Positions 1 through 9,524 are shown, numbered from the stretch's first letter. The stretch: 64,000 nucleotides of DNA from Paraburkholderia oxyphila NBRC 105797 (GCF_000685075.1 NZ_BAYD01000034.1:1-64000); one strand, 5' to 3'. Made by a program: numbers and translations. The notes: generated by a model not told the origin, from the sequence alone.

Positions 1-137
<137 letters not shown>

Positions 138-494
138 CTACCTCCAGAGTGGAGGAAAGAGGACACACGGGCTGAGAGATCGCTTGTCTACACCAGACTG
201 CACGACCTTCTCGTCACCTCTCGCCGCCAGTGTGCCCGTGCTGATCAGGCTGTAGACGATCATCAGATTCGCCTCGCGTGACTTGTTCAACGGGTTGGCA
301 ACATACGGCAATCCGTTGGCCCGCCTACTGACCTATGCGGTTTCCCGAAATCAACCCGGAGCAGCCCTTCAGCGATGTCACGCGAACGTTCGCAACAGAC
401 TTGCAAACGGTCATTGGACCCGCCAAAGGACTTTCCAGATCTGGGCCTGCGTCCGAGTCAATCCGCACGGTCTACCTAGGACCCACGTAGACGC
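138..494. other. Unassigned DNA after the 23S fragment
   Basis: No gene is supported here. Just after the rRNA breakpoint a short hairpin (CTCCAGAGTGGAG, about 144-156) lies between TGTC and GACAC, which resembles the tip of an insertion sequence, but no transposase is attached. A six-base inverted repeat GTCTAC/GTAGAC lies near 469-491, just beyond the end of the minus-strand transporter gene, and might serve as a weak terminator. Confidence 0.4.
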
Positions 495-1865
495 CTAACC
501 GGACACGTTTTCCAAAGCGCTACCGCGAGTTTCGATCCCGAAGCGCATCACCACGAACGCCGCAGCAACAAAGCAGGCCGCGCCGAAAACGAACACGCCG
601 TCGCTCTTCCAGACCGGAAGAATCAGACCGACGATCGTCGGTCCGATCAGCGCGCCAATCCGTCCAACGAACGAGGCGAAACCGCACCCCGAAGCCCTGG
701 CTCTCGAGGGATACAACTCTGGCGTATAGGTATAGAGCACGGCCCACATGCCAAAAGTGAAGAACTGCATCAGTGCGCCAACTGCAATCAGTGTGGACTG
801 TTCTGGATTGAGGTACGAAACACGTCCAAACGCGAAGATCATCACCGCTGCACCCACCAGAGTAATGACACACGTTACTTTGCGTCCCCATCGTTCAACC
901 GCCCATGCTGCCCAAAGAAATCCGGGCACGCCACCAAGCGAAATATAGATCGTAAATAGAACCGACTTCGTTACGGCGAGGCCGGATTGTTCGAGGAGTG
1001 CACCGAGCCAGGTGTTTAATCCATAGAAGCCAAGGAGTGCGAAGAACCAGAGCGAGCCAACCGTCAGCGTACGGCTTCGGTAGCCCTGCGACCACAATAC
1101 CTTTAGACCTTGTTCGTCGCGCATTTCAATCGACATCTGCGTCGTTTCCGGCAACGTCGTCAGACCCAGACGCGACATCACCGACCGCTCGATCCGATCG
1201 ACGATTTCTTCTGCCTCCAGATGGCGGCCTCGCGATTCAAGCCAACGAGGCGACTCTGGAACATACCGGCGTACCACGAACAGAAATGCAGCGGGTAGAG
1301 CTTCGATCAGAAACAGTGTTCTCCAGCCGTATAAACCCAGTACAAAGTAAGAGAGCAATCCTGCGGAGATGAACGCGAGGGGCCAGTTGCCGTCCATCAT
1401 TGCCAGGTAGCGGCCCCGCGACTTTGCCGGAATAAACTCCGACAACATAGTCTGGGCAAGCGGAAGCTCCATCCCCATTCCGATACCGAGGATCAGCCGG
1501 AAGATGCCAAGGGAAGTCGCATCCGCAGCGCTGGAGCACAGCAGGCTGCCCACGCCCCACACGATCATGCTGACCTGAAATACCGGTTTGCGTCCGAACC
1601 GGTCTGCAACGGCACCCGAGCATAATGCGCCCACCGCCATTCCTGCGAAGCTCGCGCTACCCAACATGCCTGCCTGCGCGCTGGTCAGACCGAACTCGCT
1701 TTTGATGGAGCCGAGAACAAAGGTCATGGTGGCCAGGTCGATGTTATCGAAGAAAAACGCCAGCGCGATGACTACGAACAGCATGCGGTGGTAGGCACAA
1801 ACGGGAAGCCGCTCCAGCCGGCTTGCCGCATTGCCGCCGACCACTTCCATCCCGGACATCTTCAT
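495..1865 (-). CDS. MFS transporter, aromatic-acid/nicotinate-like
   Basis: This is a twelve-helix major facilitator of about 456 residues in the inner membrane, probably a proton symporter for an organic acid. Family marks are the loop VADRFGRKP after helix 2, PESPRWL after helix 6 and a second ERWGRK loop after helix 8. The start at 1865 (MKMSGM) is preferred over 1934 because GGAGA stands just upstream of it and the extra N-terminal residues are not membrane-like. It lies downstream of the PNPOx/PurA-like/RidA operon on the same strand, separated by about 120 bases, and may import the substrate of that operon. The substrate is not readable from sequence. Confidence 0.85.
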   Translation of the reverse strand: MKMSGMEVVGGNAASRLERLPVCAYHRMLFVVIALAFFFDNIDLATMTFVLGSIKSEFGLTSAQAGMLGSASFAGMAVGALCSGAVADRFGRKPVFQVSMIVWGVGSLLCSSAADATSLGIFRLILGIGMGMELPLAQTMLSEFIPAKSRGRYLAMMDGNWPLAFISAGLLSYFVLGLYGWRTLFLIEALPAAFLFVVRRYVPESPRWLESRGRHLEAEEIVDRIERSVMSRLGLTTLPETTQMSIEMRDEQGLKVLWSQGYRSRTLTVGSLWFFALLGFYGLNTWLGALLEQSGLAVTKSVLFTIYISLGGVPGFLWAAWAVERWGRKVTCVITLVGAAVMIFAFGRVSYLNPEQSTLIAVGALMQFFTFGMWAVLYTYTPELYPSRARASGCGFASFVGRIGALIGPTIVGLILPVWKSDGVFVFGAACFVAAAFVVMRFGIETRGSALENVSG

Positions 1866-1988
1866 ACATGTCTCCAGTTTCCGTAGATCAATTGAAAAGT
1901 ATCGACACCGTATCGATGGTGTTGACACAATCACTATCGAACTCCAAAAGAGCTGTGACTCACGTAAAGATGCCGTTGAGTATCGCGC

Positions 1989-2630
1989 CTACGCCAACTT
2001 GGAAATGACTGCTTTTGCCTCCTTGAAGCGGTTTTTGTCGAACGCCTCTGCCGGCAAGCCGGACACGGTCGCGCCAGATGCGAACGGGTACCGTAGATAA
2101 GGCGCCCGCGGTTGGCCCGGTGGCGAGTATTGGCCGTCCGCAAGAATACGCTTCTTGGCTGTCATCTCGTCGATCACGCATCGGATCGCGATGATCTGGT
2201 TAGCCGCACCTTCCTCGATCGGTGTGTAGTCTTTTTCGGGTCGAAATTTGTCGAGTGCCTGGTTCTGGTGCGCTATGACGTCCTTCGCCAGATGCGTGAT
2301 TTGCGCCCGGCAACGGGCGATGACGCTGTAGTACTCAAGGCTGGTGTTTTGCCCTTTGGGTGCTTTAAGTAACGCTACCGGACGATCGACTTCGATCGTC
2401 AGATGCGGGTTGGCTTCGATCGCGCGAGCAAATTTGCCAAACCGCGAACAGTGAATCAGCAACGCGTCGCCAACGAACGTAAAGCTTTGAGCCGTGATAT
2501 ACGGATACGGCTCGTCGTGAACGGCAGCCCGGCAGATGAGTTCGTCCTTCAGGAATTTCTCGATGGCGGGCCAGTCGGTCCACGCAAGGTCGGTGCGGCG
2601 CATCTCGGCGCGCAAGTAGGTTGGGGTCAT
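1989..2630 (-). CDS. Pyridoxamine-5'-phosphate-oxidase-like (split-barrel flavin) protein
   Basis: The 213-residue protein has the look of the PNPOx-like split-barrel fold: a central segment FTFVGDALLIHCSRFGKFAR, followed by NPHLTIEVDRPV and then EYYSVIARCRA, as in FMN- or F420-binding members. The ATG at 2630 follows the stop of the upstream PurA-like gene by one base, so the two are translationally coupled; upstream in-frame codons overlap that gene and are not needed. Its context with RidA and a PurA paralogue suggests an oxidation step on a nitrogen compound, but members of this fold also bind haem or only flavin, so the reaction is unknown. Confidence 0.75.
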   Translation of the reverse strand: MTPTYLRAEMRRTDLAWTDWPAIEKFLKDELICRAAVHDEPYPYITAQSFTFVGDALLIHCSRFGKFARAIEANPHLTIEVDRPVALLKAPKGQNTSLEYYSVIARCRAQITHLAKDVIAHQNQALDKFRPEKDYTPIEEGAANQIIAIRCVIDEMTAKKRILADGQYSPPGQPRAPYLRYPFASGATVSGLPAEAFDKNRFKEAKAVISKLA

Positions 2631-2631
2631 G

Positions 2632-4029
2632 TCAATGTACAGGCGAAGGGGTGAATGAAATGTTGTCGGCGCGTTCAGGGCCCACACCGATGCCGACGAT
2701 CGGGCACCCCACGCTCTGCTCGATAGACCGAAGCAGTTCTTCCAGACTGGCCGGAATGGTGTGCGGTCGCGAGTGGATATCGAGAGGAGGGAAAGTGGGG
2801 TATTCGGCGATAACGGGGCGAAGTCCCGCCGGCCCAGCGTGATACTCGGCAATTACGGGAACGACGCGCTTCGGTGTCTTGCTGAAGTACGTCAGGCAGT
2901 CGCACTTGTTGATGAATAACTCGTCGATCCCGTGACGTGCAACGGCGTGCCTGATCTGCGGTAAGTCGAGAAGGCCAATGCGCCGCGGGCGGCCGCTTCC
3001 CGTGCCATATTCTCCCGTCAGGACACGAAGGCCCATACCGACGTCAAAGTCGTCTCCGGAGGCGAACAGCGCGTCAACATTGACCCTCTCGCGCTCTTCA
3101 TCCCGGCCAATTCCGTTTGTTGCAGCGTCCGCGCAATATCGTGCTGACCGTGCGCCGCCAAGCTCCGCGGCGAACGGACCGGCTCCGACTCGAGATACGA
3201 CCGCTTTGAGAATACCAATCGACTTTCGATGAAATTTGCAGGGCAAGTCGCCGCCTACGTATGCATAGGCGGGCCCCGTATGGCTGGAGGTGACGAACGG
3301 CTGATCGCCCTGAACCACATCCAGCATCACCGACTGCGCGCCTTCGAAAAGCACCCGTGCCCCCTTCTCAACCTTGCCGGAGAGAAACAGATCGTCATCC
3401 GAAACAAATTTCCGGACAACCTTCCACGCCGATCTGGTCGATGCCAACAGCTTCACCCATGCGGCCTCGGTCGATTCGTCGAGTGTGACGTGAAATCCGT
3501 TCGAATCCGAATTCGCCTGCATCAGGCTGATCGCGTTATCTTCGTCTGCCAGCATGTCGCGCAACTGTACCGTGGTACGGACTCCCCGACGCATGCGTGC
3601 TGCGAGATCGGCATAACACGGTCCAATACCGTTGCCTGTCGTTCCGATATCTTGTCCTTGCGCGCGGTCCGCGAGAATATGGATTGGTTGAACAACGACG
3701 CAGCGGTGGCTGATGAACAACCGGCCATCGAGATCGGCGCCCTGGGCACTCAGCGCCGCAATTTCTGCGGCAAGCTTTTCGATATTGACCACGCATCCCG
3801 AGCCGATGTATAGGACCTTGCCCGGATGGAACGCGCCCGAAGGCACCTGCATGAGCCTGGCGCACCCGTGGGGCGTGTCGACCGTATGACCGGCATTGGC
3901 GCCCCCATTGAAACGCGCAATGATGTCGTATTGGTCCGCAAGGATATCGACGATCTTGGCTTTGCCCTCGTCGCCATATTGCAGCCCGACCAATACATCC
4001 GAGTATCCGGAACCGCCTTCCATTTTCAT
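2632..4029 (-). CDS. Adenylosuccinate-synthetase-like ligase (divergent PurA paralogue)
   Basis: The 465-residue protein is PurA-like from end to end. The GTP-binding loop reads GDEGKAK (residues 19-25, catalytic Asp20 kept), NAGHT holds the catalytic His48, GTTGNGIGP replaces GTTGRGIGP, VGAGPFAAEL and the NKCD guanine-recognition motif are present. The loop that binds aspartate in true PurA (GATTGRRRR) is changed to GTGSGRPRR. PurA joins aspartate to IMP using GTP; the altered loop suggests a different amino donor. The gene sits in a RidA/PNPOx operon and not with purine genes, and it overlaps the RidA stop by ATGA. A specialised nitrogen-ligating step is inferred; housekeeping PurA is expected elsewhere. 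Confidence 0.85.
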   Translation of the reverse strand: MKMEGGSGYSDVLVGLQYGDEGKAKIVDILADQYDIIARFNGGANAGHTVDTPHGCARLMQVPSGAFHPGKVLYIGSGCVVNIEKLAAEIAALSAQGADLDGRLFISHRCVVVQPIHILADRAQGQDIGTTGNGIGPCYADLAARMRRGVRTTVQLRDMLADEDNAISLMQANSDSNGFHVTLDESTEAAWVKLLASTRSAWKVVRKFVSDDDLFLSGKVEKGARVLFEGAQSVMLDVVQGDQPFVTSSHTGPAYAYVGGDLPCKFHRKSIGILKAVVSRVGAGPFAAELGGARSARYCADAATNGIGRDEERERVNVDALFASGDDFDVGMGLRVLTGEYGTGSGRPRRIGLLDLPQIRHAVARHGIDELFINKCDCLTYFSKTPKRVVPVIAEYHAGPAGLRPVIAEYPTFPPLDIHSRPHTIPASLEELLRSIEQSVGCPIVGIGVGPERADNISFTPSPVH

Positions 4030-4490
4030 CCCTCCAGCGCGAACGTCGCCTCGACTTCGACCGGCGCATTGAAGGGCAGGCTTGCCACACCGATTGCGAT
4101 TCTCGCGTGCGAGCCACGCTCACCGAAGATCTGCGTGGTCAGTTCAGACGCGGCATTGATCACGGCGGGCGCGTCGGCGAAACCCTCCGATGTCGCGACA
4201 AACCCGCCGAGTCGCAATACCCTCCTGATCCGGTTCAGATCCCCGGCTGTTGCGTGATGCGCCCAGGCCAGGATGTTGATCACGCAAAGCCGCGCGGCAG
4301 TCTGCGCGTCGGAGACCGACACTGCGTCGGGGACTTTGCCGCTGAACAATGTCTTTCCGTCGCGCACGGGCAACTGCCCCGAAACGATCAGTTGATTGTC
4401 GTAAACGACATAGGGACGAAACGCAGCGGCGGGAATGGCGAGTGTCGGAAGGGTTATTCCAGCTTCGCGTACGCGATCGTAGATGGTCAT
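4026..4490 (-). CDS. RidA/YjgF-family protein
   Basis: This 154-residue member of the RidA (YjgF/UK114) family carries the C-terminal signature SHARIAIGVASLP then PVEVEATFAL, keeping the arginine that binds the carboxylate of imine or enamine substrates in deaminating RidA proteins. The ATG at 4490 has AGGAG eight bases upstream; in-frame codons further upstream are not needed. It opens a minus-strand operon and its stop overlaps the start of the PurA-like gene (ATGA). A role in removing a reactive imine made in the pathway, or in a deamination step, fits the family but is inference. Confidence 0.88.
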   Translation of the reverse strand: MTIYDRVREAGITLPTLAIPAAAFRPYVVYDNQLIVSGQLPVRDGKTLFSGKVPDAVSVSDAQTAARLCVINILAWAHHATAGDLNRIRRVLRLGGFVATSEGFADAPAVINAASELTTQIFGERGSHARIAIGVASLPFNAPVEVEATFALEG

Positions 4491-4616
4491 CACAGCTCCT
4501 GTGTTAGCCGCCCATGCGGCGTTCACGATCACTATGAACAACTCATGTATAGCTGGCACTCGCGACAATGCCGAGTGTCGTCGCGTTCACGCCATTCTGG
4601 CGATGGCCGAGAAGGT

Positions 4617-5414
4617 TTAGTGGCCCTCCTGGTCGACGCCCGTGCCATGGAAGTATTCCGTAGGGCTACTGCCTAGCGCCTTGCGGAACATCGCACTGAA
4701 CGCGCTTGGACTGTCGTAACCGAGCTCCGCGGCGATTTCAGTGACCGGGCGACCGTTGGCCAACATCTGCACGGCGGCAAGCAGACGGGCCTGCTGCCTC
4801 CACCGCGTGAAAGTCATGCCCGTTTCTTCGGGGAACAGCCTGATGATCGTGCGTTCACTCGCTCCGACTACCTTGCTCCAGGACGTGACCGACGTGTCTT
4901 CCGCTGGATTCGCGACGATCCAGCGGCATATGCGCGCGATGCGAGCGTCGGTCGGCATCGGCAGATGAAGCGATTCGATCTGCAGCGGCTTGATCTCATC
5001 AAACAGCAGTTCGACCACACGACCATCACGCCCGTGTTCGTCATAGTCGAGCTGCATCTTGACGACCGCCGCAATCAACTCGCGTAGCAGAGGCGAAACT
5101 GAAATCACGCAGCACGCGTTTGAAGCGAGCGGCGGGCGTTGCGGGTCGAAGTAGAGCGTGCGCATCTCGATGGGACCGACCGCCTGCATGCAGTGGCGTA
5201 CCCGAGGCGGCACCCAGACCGCGCGCTGCGGAGGGACGATCCAGGATCCTCCCTCAGTGGTGACGAGGATGGAACCCGCGTATGCGTAGATCAACTGGCC
5301 CCGACGGTGTTCGTGATAGTCGATGAAGAACCTGTCTGGTAGATCCCGAGCCATCCCTCCTACTGGCCGCTCGATGAATTGATAGTCGTCCCGGTCTTCA
5401 CTCTTTCCAAACAT
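4617..5414 (-). CDS. AraC-family regulator with N-terminal cupin sensor
   Basis: The 265-residue protein has a cupin-like sensor in its first 110 residues (HEHRRGQLIYAYAGSILV then WVPPRVRHCM) and two helix-turn-helix units at the C-terminus (SWSKVVGASERTIIRLFPEE and VTEIAAELGYDSPSAFSAMF). It matches the NimR/YdeC-like AraC group that often sits next to its target transporter. It lies upstream of the RidA operon on the same strand and divergent from the hydrolase at 5541, so it may control either or both. The gap of 126 bases to each neighbour can hold a shared operator, though I saw no obvious repeat. Confidence 0.88.
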   Translation of the reverse strand: MFGKSEDRDDYQFIERPVGGMARDLPDRFFIDYHEHRRGQLIYAYAGSILVTTEGGSWIVPPQRAVWVPPRVRHCMQAVGPIEMRTLYFDPQRPPLASNACCVISVSPLLRELIAAVVKMQLDYDEHGRDGRVVELLFDEIKPLQIESLHLPMPTDARIARICRWIVANPAEDTSVTSWSKVVGASERTIIRLFPEETGMTFTRWRQQARLLAAVQMLANGRPVTEIAAELGYDSPSAFSAMFRKALGSSPTEYFHGTGVDQEGH

Positions 5415-5540
5415 GGCGTGTCCTCAATCAAGGTTGTCACCTGCGCGCGGGCATGCCAAGCGCGGCGCCAGTAATTTACGGAGTGACGCGGACGCCCGAA
5501 TGTTCGCTTACTCCTGCAACCCACTTCAATGAGGTACAGC

Positions 5541-6395
5541 ATGCCGGTTTACCGCTCGTTTGATCAAGAGGCCTTGGATCAGCAGTACAACGTTCGCGCC
5601 GGAATTCCCGACCATCTGGAGATATTCGCCCGATGGTCGAGAACAGGCGCGGAGTTTCGCCGCGAACACGCGGTGATCGAAAATGTACGCTATGGCGTCG
5701 ATGAAAAGCAGACGCTGGATTTTTTCCCCGCGAAGGACAAGGGACGTCCCGTCCTCATCGTCATCCACGGCGGCTACTGGCAATCACTTGACAAGTCCGA
5801 CTTCAGCACGGTGGCGCTGCCTTACCTGCAAGCGAACATCAATGTGGCTGTGGTGAATTATCGACTCGCGCCGTCGGTGAGAATGGGCGATATCGTGCTG
5901 GACAACATTCGGGCGATCGACTATCTCTACCGAAACGCAGTTTCTCTTGGCCTCGATCGCAACGAGATTTTCGTGTCGGGCAGCTCAGCGGGTGGCCACT
6001 TGACTGCGATTCTGGCAGGCACCGACTGGACGAAGCATGACCTCCCCGAAGACGTCGTCAAAGGCGCTTGCGCTATCAGCGGTCTTTACGATCTCGAACC
6101 GATCCGACTGTGCTATCTCAACAAGGCTGTCAGACTCGATGAGCAAGAGGTGGCAAATTTCAGCCCCAAGTTCCATCTACCATCGACGGCTCTGCCGTTC
6201 ATCCTGACCGTCGGCGGGGATGAATCCGATGAGTTCCATCGGTTGCAGGCAGAGTACCAGACGCTTCTCAACGACCACGGTCTCGACGTGCAGATCGTGC
6301 GTCAACGTGACGGGCACCATTTCGATGCCGTCGATCGACTCGGGGAGGTCGGGGGAGCGCTGTCACAGGCCGTCATCAACATGATCCTCGGCTAA
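5541..6395 (+). CDS. Alpha/beta hydrolase, kynurenine-formamidase-like
   Basis: The 284-residue enzyme has the oxyanion-hole motif HGGYWQSLDKSD, the nucleophile elbow GSSAGGH and a late DGHHFD with the likely catalytic histidine. HGGYW is typical of arylformamidases that hydrolyse N-formylkynurenine and of related carbamate or amide esterases. The ATG at 5541 is preferred to 5529 because GAGG lies seven bases before it. It is divergent from the AraC gene and close to the RidA/PurA-like operon, so it may hydrolyse an amide or ester in the same pathway. No other kynurenine-pathway genes are present, so the substrate is open. Confidence 0.8.
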   Translation: MPVYRSFDQEALDQQYNVRAGIPDHLEIFARWSRTGAEFRREHAVIENVRYGVDEKQTLDFFPAKDKGRPVLIVIHGGYWQSLDKSDFSTVALPYLQANINVAVVNYRLAPSVRMGDIVLDNIRAIDYLYRNAVSLGLDRNEIFVSGSSAGGHLTAILAGTDWTKHDLPEDVVKGACAISGLYDLEPIRLCYLNKAVRLDEQEVANFSPKFHLPSTALPFILTVGGDESDEFHRLQAEYQTLLNDHGLDVQIVRQRDGHHFDAVDRLGEVGGALSQAVINMILG

Positions 6396-6547
6396 ATTTG
6401 GCGGTATAGAGCGGCCGGTTGCGCTGGGCGATCGGTCATTCGCGAAACTTGAGCGGAGGGCCGCTTTTGGCCCGGTCTGAGACAAAGCTGCACGGTGCTC
6501 GTGAGACGCACCAGGTTATCTCTGTGCGCCGCGCTCTGTGCCCCGTG

Positions 6548-7021
6548 TTACCTAGGGCTTTCGGAGTTCCTGCGAGGGTTGGTGAAAGGCGATTCCTCGT
6601 TTGCGGCCCCGACCATCAGCCTGTCAAGATAATCGCTGGCCCCGGCAAAGATCTCAAGACGGACTGCACCGAGCATGCAATCGTATTCGTTGACAACCGG
6701 AGTAATCCCTTCCATCAGCGTTTCGCCGTACTCACAGCTTCCCGTTTCATCGAGCTCGACAAGGAGCTCGCCAAGTTCGCGCCCGACCCGGTCGAGCTGA
6801 TCGATCGCGAGCTGCCCGTATCCGGCCCGTGTGACGAACGCAGTAACGAGGCAGATCTGCAAAAGGTGGGTGATCAGTGAGCGATCGGTTTCGCCGCTGC
6901 GCAGCCGCTCAAGATTGAGTCTTGTGCGCAATATGAGCGCCGAAGCTTCTTTCCGGGCCATGGGAAGCAGCAACGTCCTGACGCGAGCGGCAGACTGTCG
7001 TTGCGGTTTTCTGTTGGGCAT
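6548..7021 (-). CDS. Conserved hypothetical protein
   Basis: This 157-residue cytoplasmic, mostly helical protein has no signal peptide or membrane helix. It begins with a basic stretch (MPNRKPQRQSAARVR) and has leucine-rich helices around residues 15-60 and 85-140. It resembles small hypothetical proteins often found on Burkholderia accessory replicons, though no function is known to me. It is convergent with the hydrolase at 5541. Codon use looks like a real gene on this strand, and overlapping frames on the other strand are poor. Confidence 0.55.
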   Translation of the reverse strand: MPNRKPQRQSAARVRTLLLPMARKEASALILRTRLNLERLRSGETDRSLITHLLQICLVTAFVTRAGYGQLAIDQLDRVGRELGELLVELDETGSCEYGETLMEGITPVVNEYDCMLGAVRLEIFAGASDYLDRLMVGAANEESPFTNPRRNSESPR

Positions 7022-7843
7022 GGAGGCTTCCGGAGCGCTTGATTATCGAAGCGATCTTGGGGTCATTGCTACAGTTTCAAGGGGTGCGTGTGGCGCGGCT
7101 CGATAAAGCGAATCTGGTCGAAGGTTCTCATTTCGGCATCGCGAATGCACCGCCGGTCGCACCCGCTTGAACCTCGTCGCTGCGCCGGCACCTCGAGGTA
7201 GTCGGCACGGACGCTTGGCAAAGGTCGCCACGCGCGGTGTGCGCTGACATGCCAGCTTCGACCGCGCGGGGTCAATGCATGTGATCTGATGATTACCCGG
7301 AAAGTTCTCCTGTAGTGCAATCGAGAGGCACCATGACACGTAACCTTTGTGGGCCCCTGTGGGTCGTCCCGGCAAATCAGGTTGTGAGCAGCCGCATTGA
7401 AGAGAGTCTGACCGGGCATCCGCAGCGCACTATCGAAGGGGCAGTCTACCCTCTGCTCGGATACTGGCGGCGGCACATGGAAGCGCGCACGGACGACGTC
7501 GACCTCGACGCCGCGCGTGGGCGCACGCCTGCGCGAGCTGCTCGCGATCGTGGACACGCTGTACGCGGCTGCGCCGCGTCCGAGCTGATCCGCCAGATTT
7601 CCGCCGTCGGCAGCAACGCAGTTGACTTTCGCGTGCCGGCCCGGTTCGAGCCGCGCCCAGCTGCTCGAACGAGCGCGGCGGCACGTGCTGCGAGGCCGCG
7701 CGCGTCGCAAGTCAAAGCTCAGGCGACGGCGCGGGCCCAGCCTGTACCGGCCACAACGCGGTGCCAGAAGCTCATTGGCATTGACAGTTATCATGGCCAT
7801 CGACAGGACCTTGGACAATTCATCCCACGGTGCCGGGGGACGG
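7022..7843. other. Region without a supported gene
   Basis: Several long open frames exist on both strands, but all are arginine- and alanine-rich and mutually overlapping, as expected by chance in high-GC DNA. None has a recognisable domain or a good ribosome site. The segment directly precedes the relic of a YedK-type gene and may contain its decayed 5' part, which I could not trace. Confidence 0.4.
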
Positions 7844-8083
7844 CATCCGCTCATGCGCCGCTTTCACAAGCCAGGCGATGAAAAGCGTTCCGTGGTGATC
7901 GTACCGGCTGGCGAATATGAAAACTGGCTGGCCTGCCGCTTGATCGACGAGGCGCGATTGTTCCTCAATCTCTTTCCGGCTGACGCTATGCGAGCCGAGG
8001 CGGATCCGGCACCGCTGCGCACGAAGGCCGTCGCTTCGACGCAAGCAAAAAAGGAAGCAAGCAGCGGAGTTAGGCTGAGGTAG
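7844..8083 (+). pseudogene. C-terminal relic of an SOS-response-associated peptidase (SRAP, YedK/HMCES)
   Basis: The translation HPLMRRFHKPGDEKRSVVIV, followed by a tryptophan-bearing segment and FPADAM, matches the C-terminal third of SRAP proteins, which crosslink to abasic sites in single-stranded DNA. The conserved HxPMP-type histidine region is represented by HPLMRRFH. The N-terminal half, including the catalytic Cys2 motif MCGR, is absent, and the sequence upstream in this frame is unrelated. This is therefore a truncated remnant and not an active gene. The family was recognised from recalled motifs only. Confidence 0.7.
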
Positions 8084-8427
8084 CGCCAGGAGACCAATTG
8101 GCTTTGGCTCTTTCGAAGCCTGGCGGCGGACCGTGTTCGTCCCTCTTGAGTCGTCAGCGGCCACTCCATCGCAAGGGCGGCTATGTAGGTACGACCGCCC
8201 GCTGCGTCGGCCCTTTCTCGGGTGCCTAGTCAGCCTTTTCGGAGATCCTCCTCATCGCTGACTGCGATCCATTCAACAATCACCTGACTGTGAGGAGAGT
8301 GTGAATTAAATGGCCGTTGGCGACAGCCTGACGCATACAAAAAGTCCCATCTGCACGTATCGTTAATATGGCAAACGACGACGACTGTGGCGGATCACGG
8401 CGCCACGAACAACGATTGGAGAATTTC
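8084..8427. other. Intergenic DNA, nothing recognised
   Basis: No gene, repeat or strong hairpin was seen. It probably carries the promoter of the small gene starting at 8428. Confidence 0.4.
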
Positions 8428-8796
8428 ATGCGCATTACGCTCCATCTCGACACGTTCGACCGGATTGACCCGAATGCCTATGCGATCCTTTGGATCGACA
8501 ACGAAACCTGCAAGTGGTCCCGCGAAGGTCATGCCGGTCTCCAACTTCCCGAATGGGGAATGCTGCGGGTCGAAAGCCCCGGCACGCTGGTCTGCGGTCA
8601 GCATGATGCGCGCCCTCTATTCATCCTCGAAGGTCTTGCAATGGAGGCACAAACTGGTCCGTTCGAGGGCGAATCGGGCGAGGCACTCTGGCACTGCGAA
8701 AACGGGCCAGGCATCGCAGGACACTGGCATGTGCAGTGCATCGACAAGGACGCAGTGCTTGCCGAGCACAGCGAGTTCGCAGGGGACGAGGTCTAA
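8428..8796 (+). CDS. Small hypothetical protein
   Basis: The 122-residue product is acidic, soluble and tryptophan-rich, with no signal peptide. The segment YAILWIDNETCKWSREGHAG near the N-terminus and WHCENGPGIAGHWHVQCID near the C-terminus look like a small beta-rich domain. The ATG at 8428 is chosen because GGAG stands nine bases upstream; an in-frame ATG at 8368 lacks one. I do not recognise the family. The alternative frame over the same bases is less protein-like. Confidence 0.5.
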   Translation: MRITLHLDTFDRIDPNAYAILWIDNETCKWSREGHAGLQLPEWGMLRVESPGTLVCGQHDARPLFILEGLAMEAQTGPFEGESGEALWHCENGPGIAGHWHVQCIDKDAVLAEHSEFAGDEV

Positions 8797-9101
8797 AGCG
8801 AATCCCTGGCCACCAGGCGGTACAGAATGCGCCAGGGGGCTCAACGCCGCTCTGAGCCGTCGAGGCCCGAAAGCGGCGGTCCACCCAAACGAGACGGCGC
8901 GCGTTGCGCGACCCAACGTCGGCGTGCGAACGGCCGTAAACTGAGCGAAGCTGACGCCAGCATGTGCGACATACGCCTGTGACCACGGACCGTTCATGGC
9001 TGCACTGAGACAGCCGCTTCGCGCTCACGTGCACGCACGGCCGCGCAGCCTGTCGAACTGAAGCGCAGAACAAAGCCAGTTCCCAGTCCGGCACCGGTCC
9101 T
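8797..9101. other. Intergenic DNA, nothing recognised
   Basis: This lies between two convergent genes. No rRNA, tRNA or insertion-sequence feature was seen, and the open frames here are chance ones. Confidence 0.4.
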
Positions 9102-9524
9102 TCAGGCCCTCTGTAGTATGTCGATAGCCTTTTCGGCATCGTCCAGCGAGTCGACTGCGATATAAGCAATGAACTGTGTGCCAAGTACAGCGGCGGAAAC
9201 GCCGCGGAGGTTGATCCCCCCATCTGCCAACATCCGGGTCAACTGTGCGACGATCCCCAGTTGGTCCAGGCCCATTACACGGACAGAGTGAAGGCTCGGG
9301 GTGACGTTGAACCCAACCTGGGTCGCGGCACGGATCTCCTGTTCCCCCTGCAGCGGTGCGACAAACACGACTCCCTTGCCCGATGCTTCCGGCATGCGAC
9401 GTGCGACGACGAACTGCAAGTCTGCGCCCGCATCCCGCAAAACGCTTAATACTTCTGCCAGCCCGCCCGGTTTGTCCTCGATGGTTGCTGCCCAAACATC
9501 GACACGTTCTACGATCAGTTCCAT
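9102..9524 (-). CDS. Tandem ACT-domain protein
   Basis: The 140-residue protein is built of two ACT units: residues 7-70 (WAATIEDKPGGLAEVLSVLR then ADLQFVVARR) and residues 78-140 (SLHSVRVMGLDQLGIVAQLTRML then INLRGVSAAV). Such stand-alone ACT proteins bind amino acids or related ligands and act as sensors. The ATG at 9524 has GGGAGGG seven bases upstream, which fixes the start. It is isolated on the minus strand, with no enzyme gene in its unit. The ligand is unknown. Confidence 0.8.
   Translation of the reverse strand: MELIVERVDVWAATIEDKPGGLAEVLSVLRDAGADLQFVVARRMPEASGKGVVFVAPLQGEQEIRAATQVGFNVTPSLHSVRVMGLDQLGIVAQLTRMLADGGINLRGVSAAVLGTQFIAYIAVDSLDDAEKAIDILQRA

Noticed and set aside
7069..7854. 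261-codon open frame on the minus strand
   Set aside because: Arginine-, proline- and serine-rich, no domain, overlaps an equally long frame on the other strand; typical chance frame in high-GC DNA.
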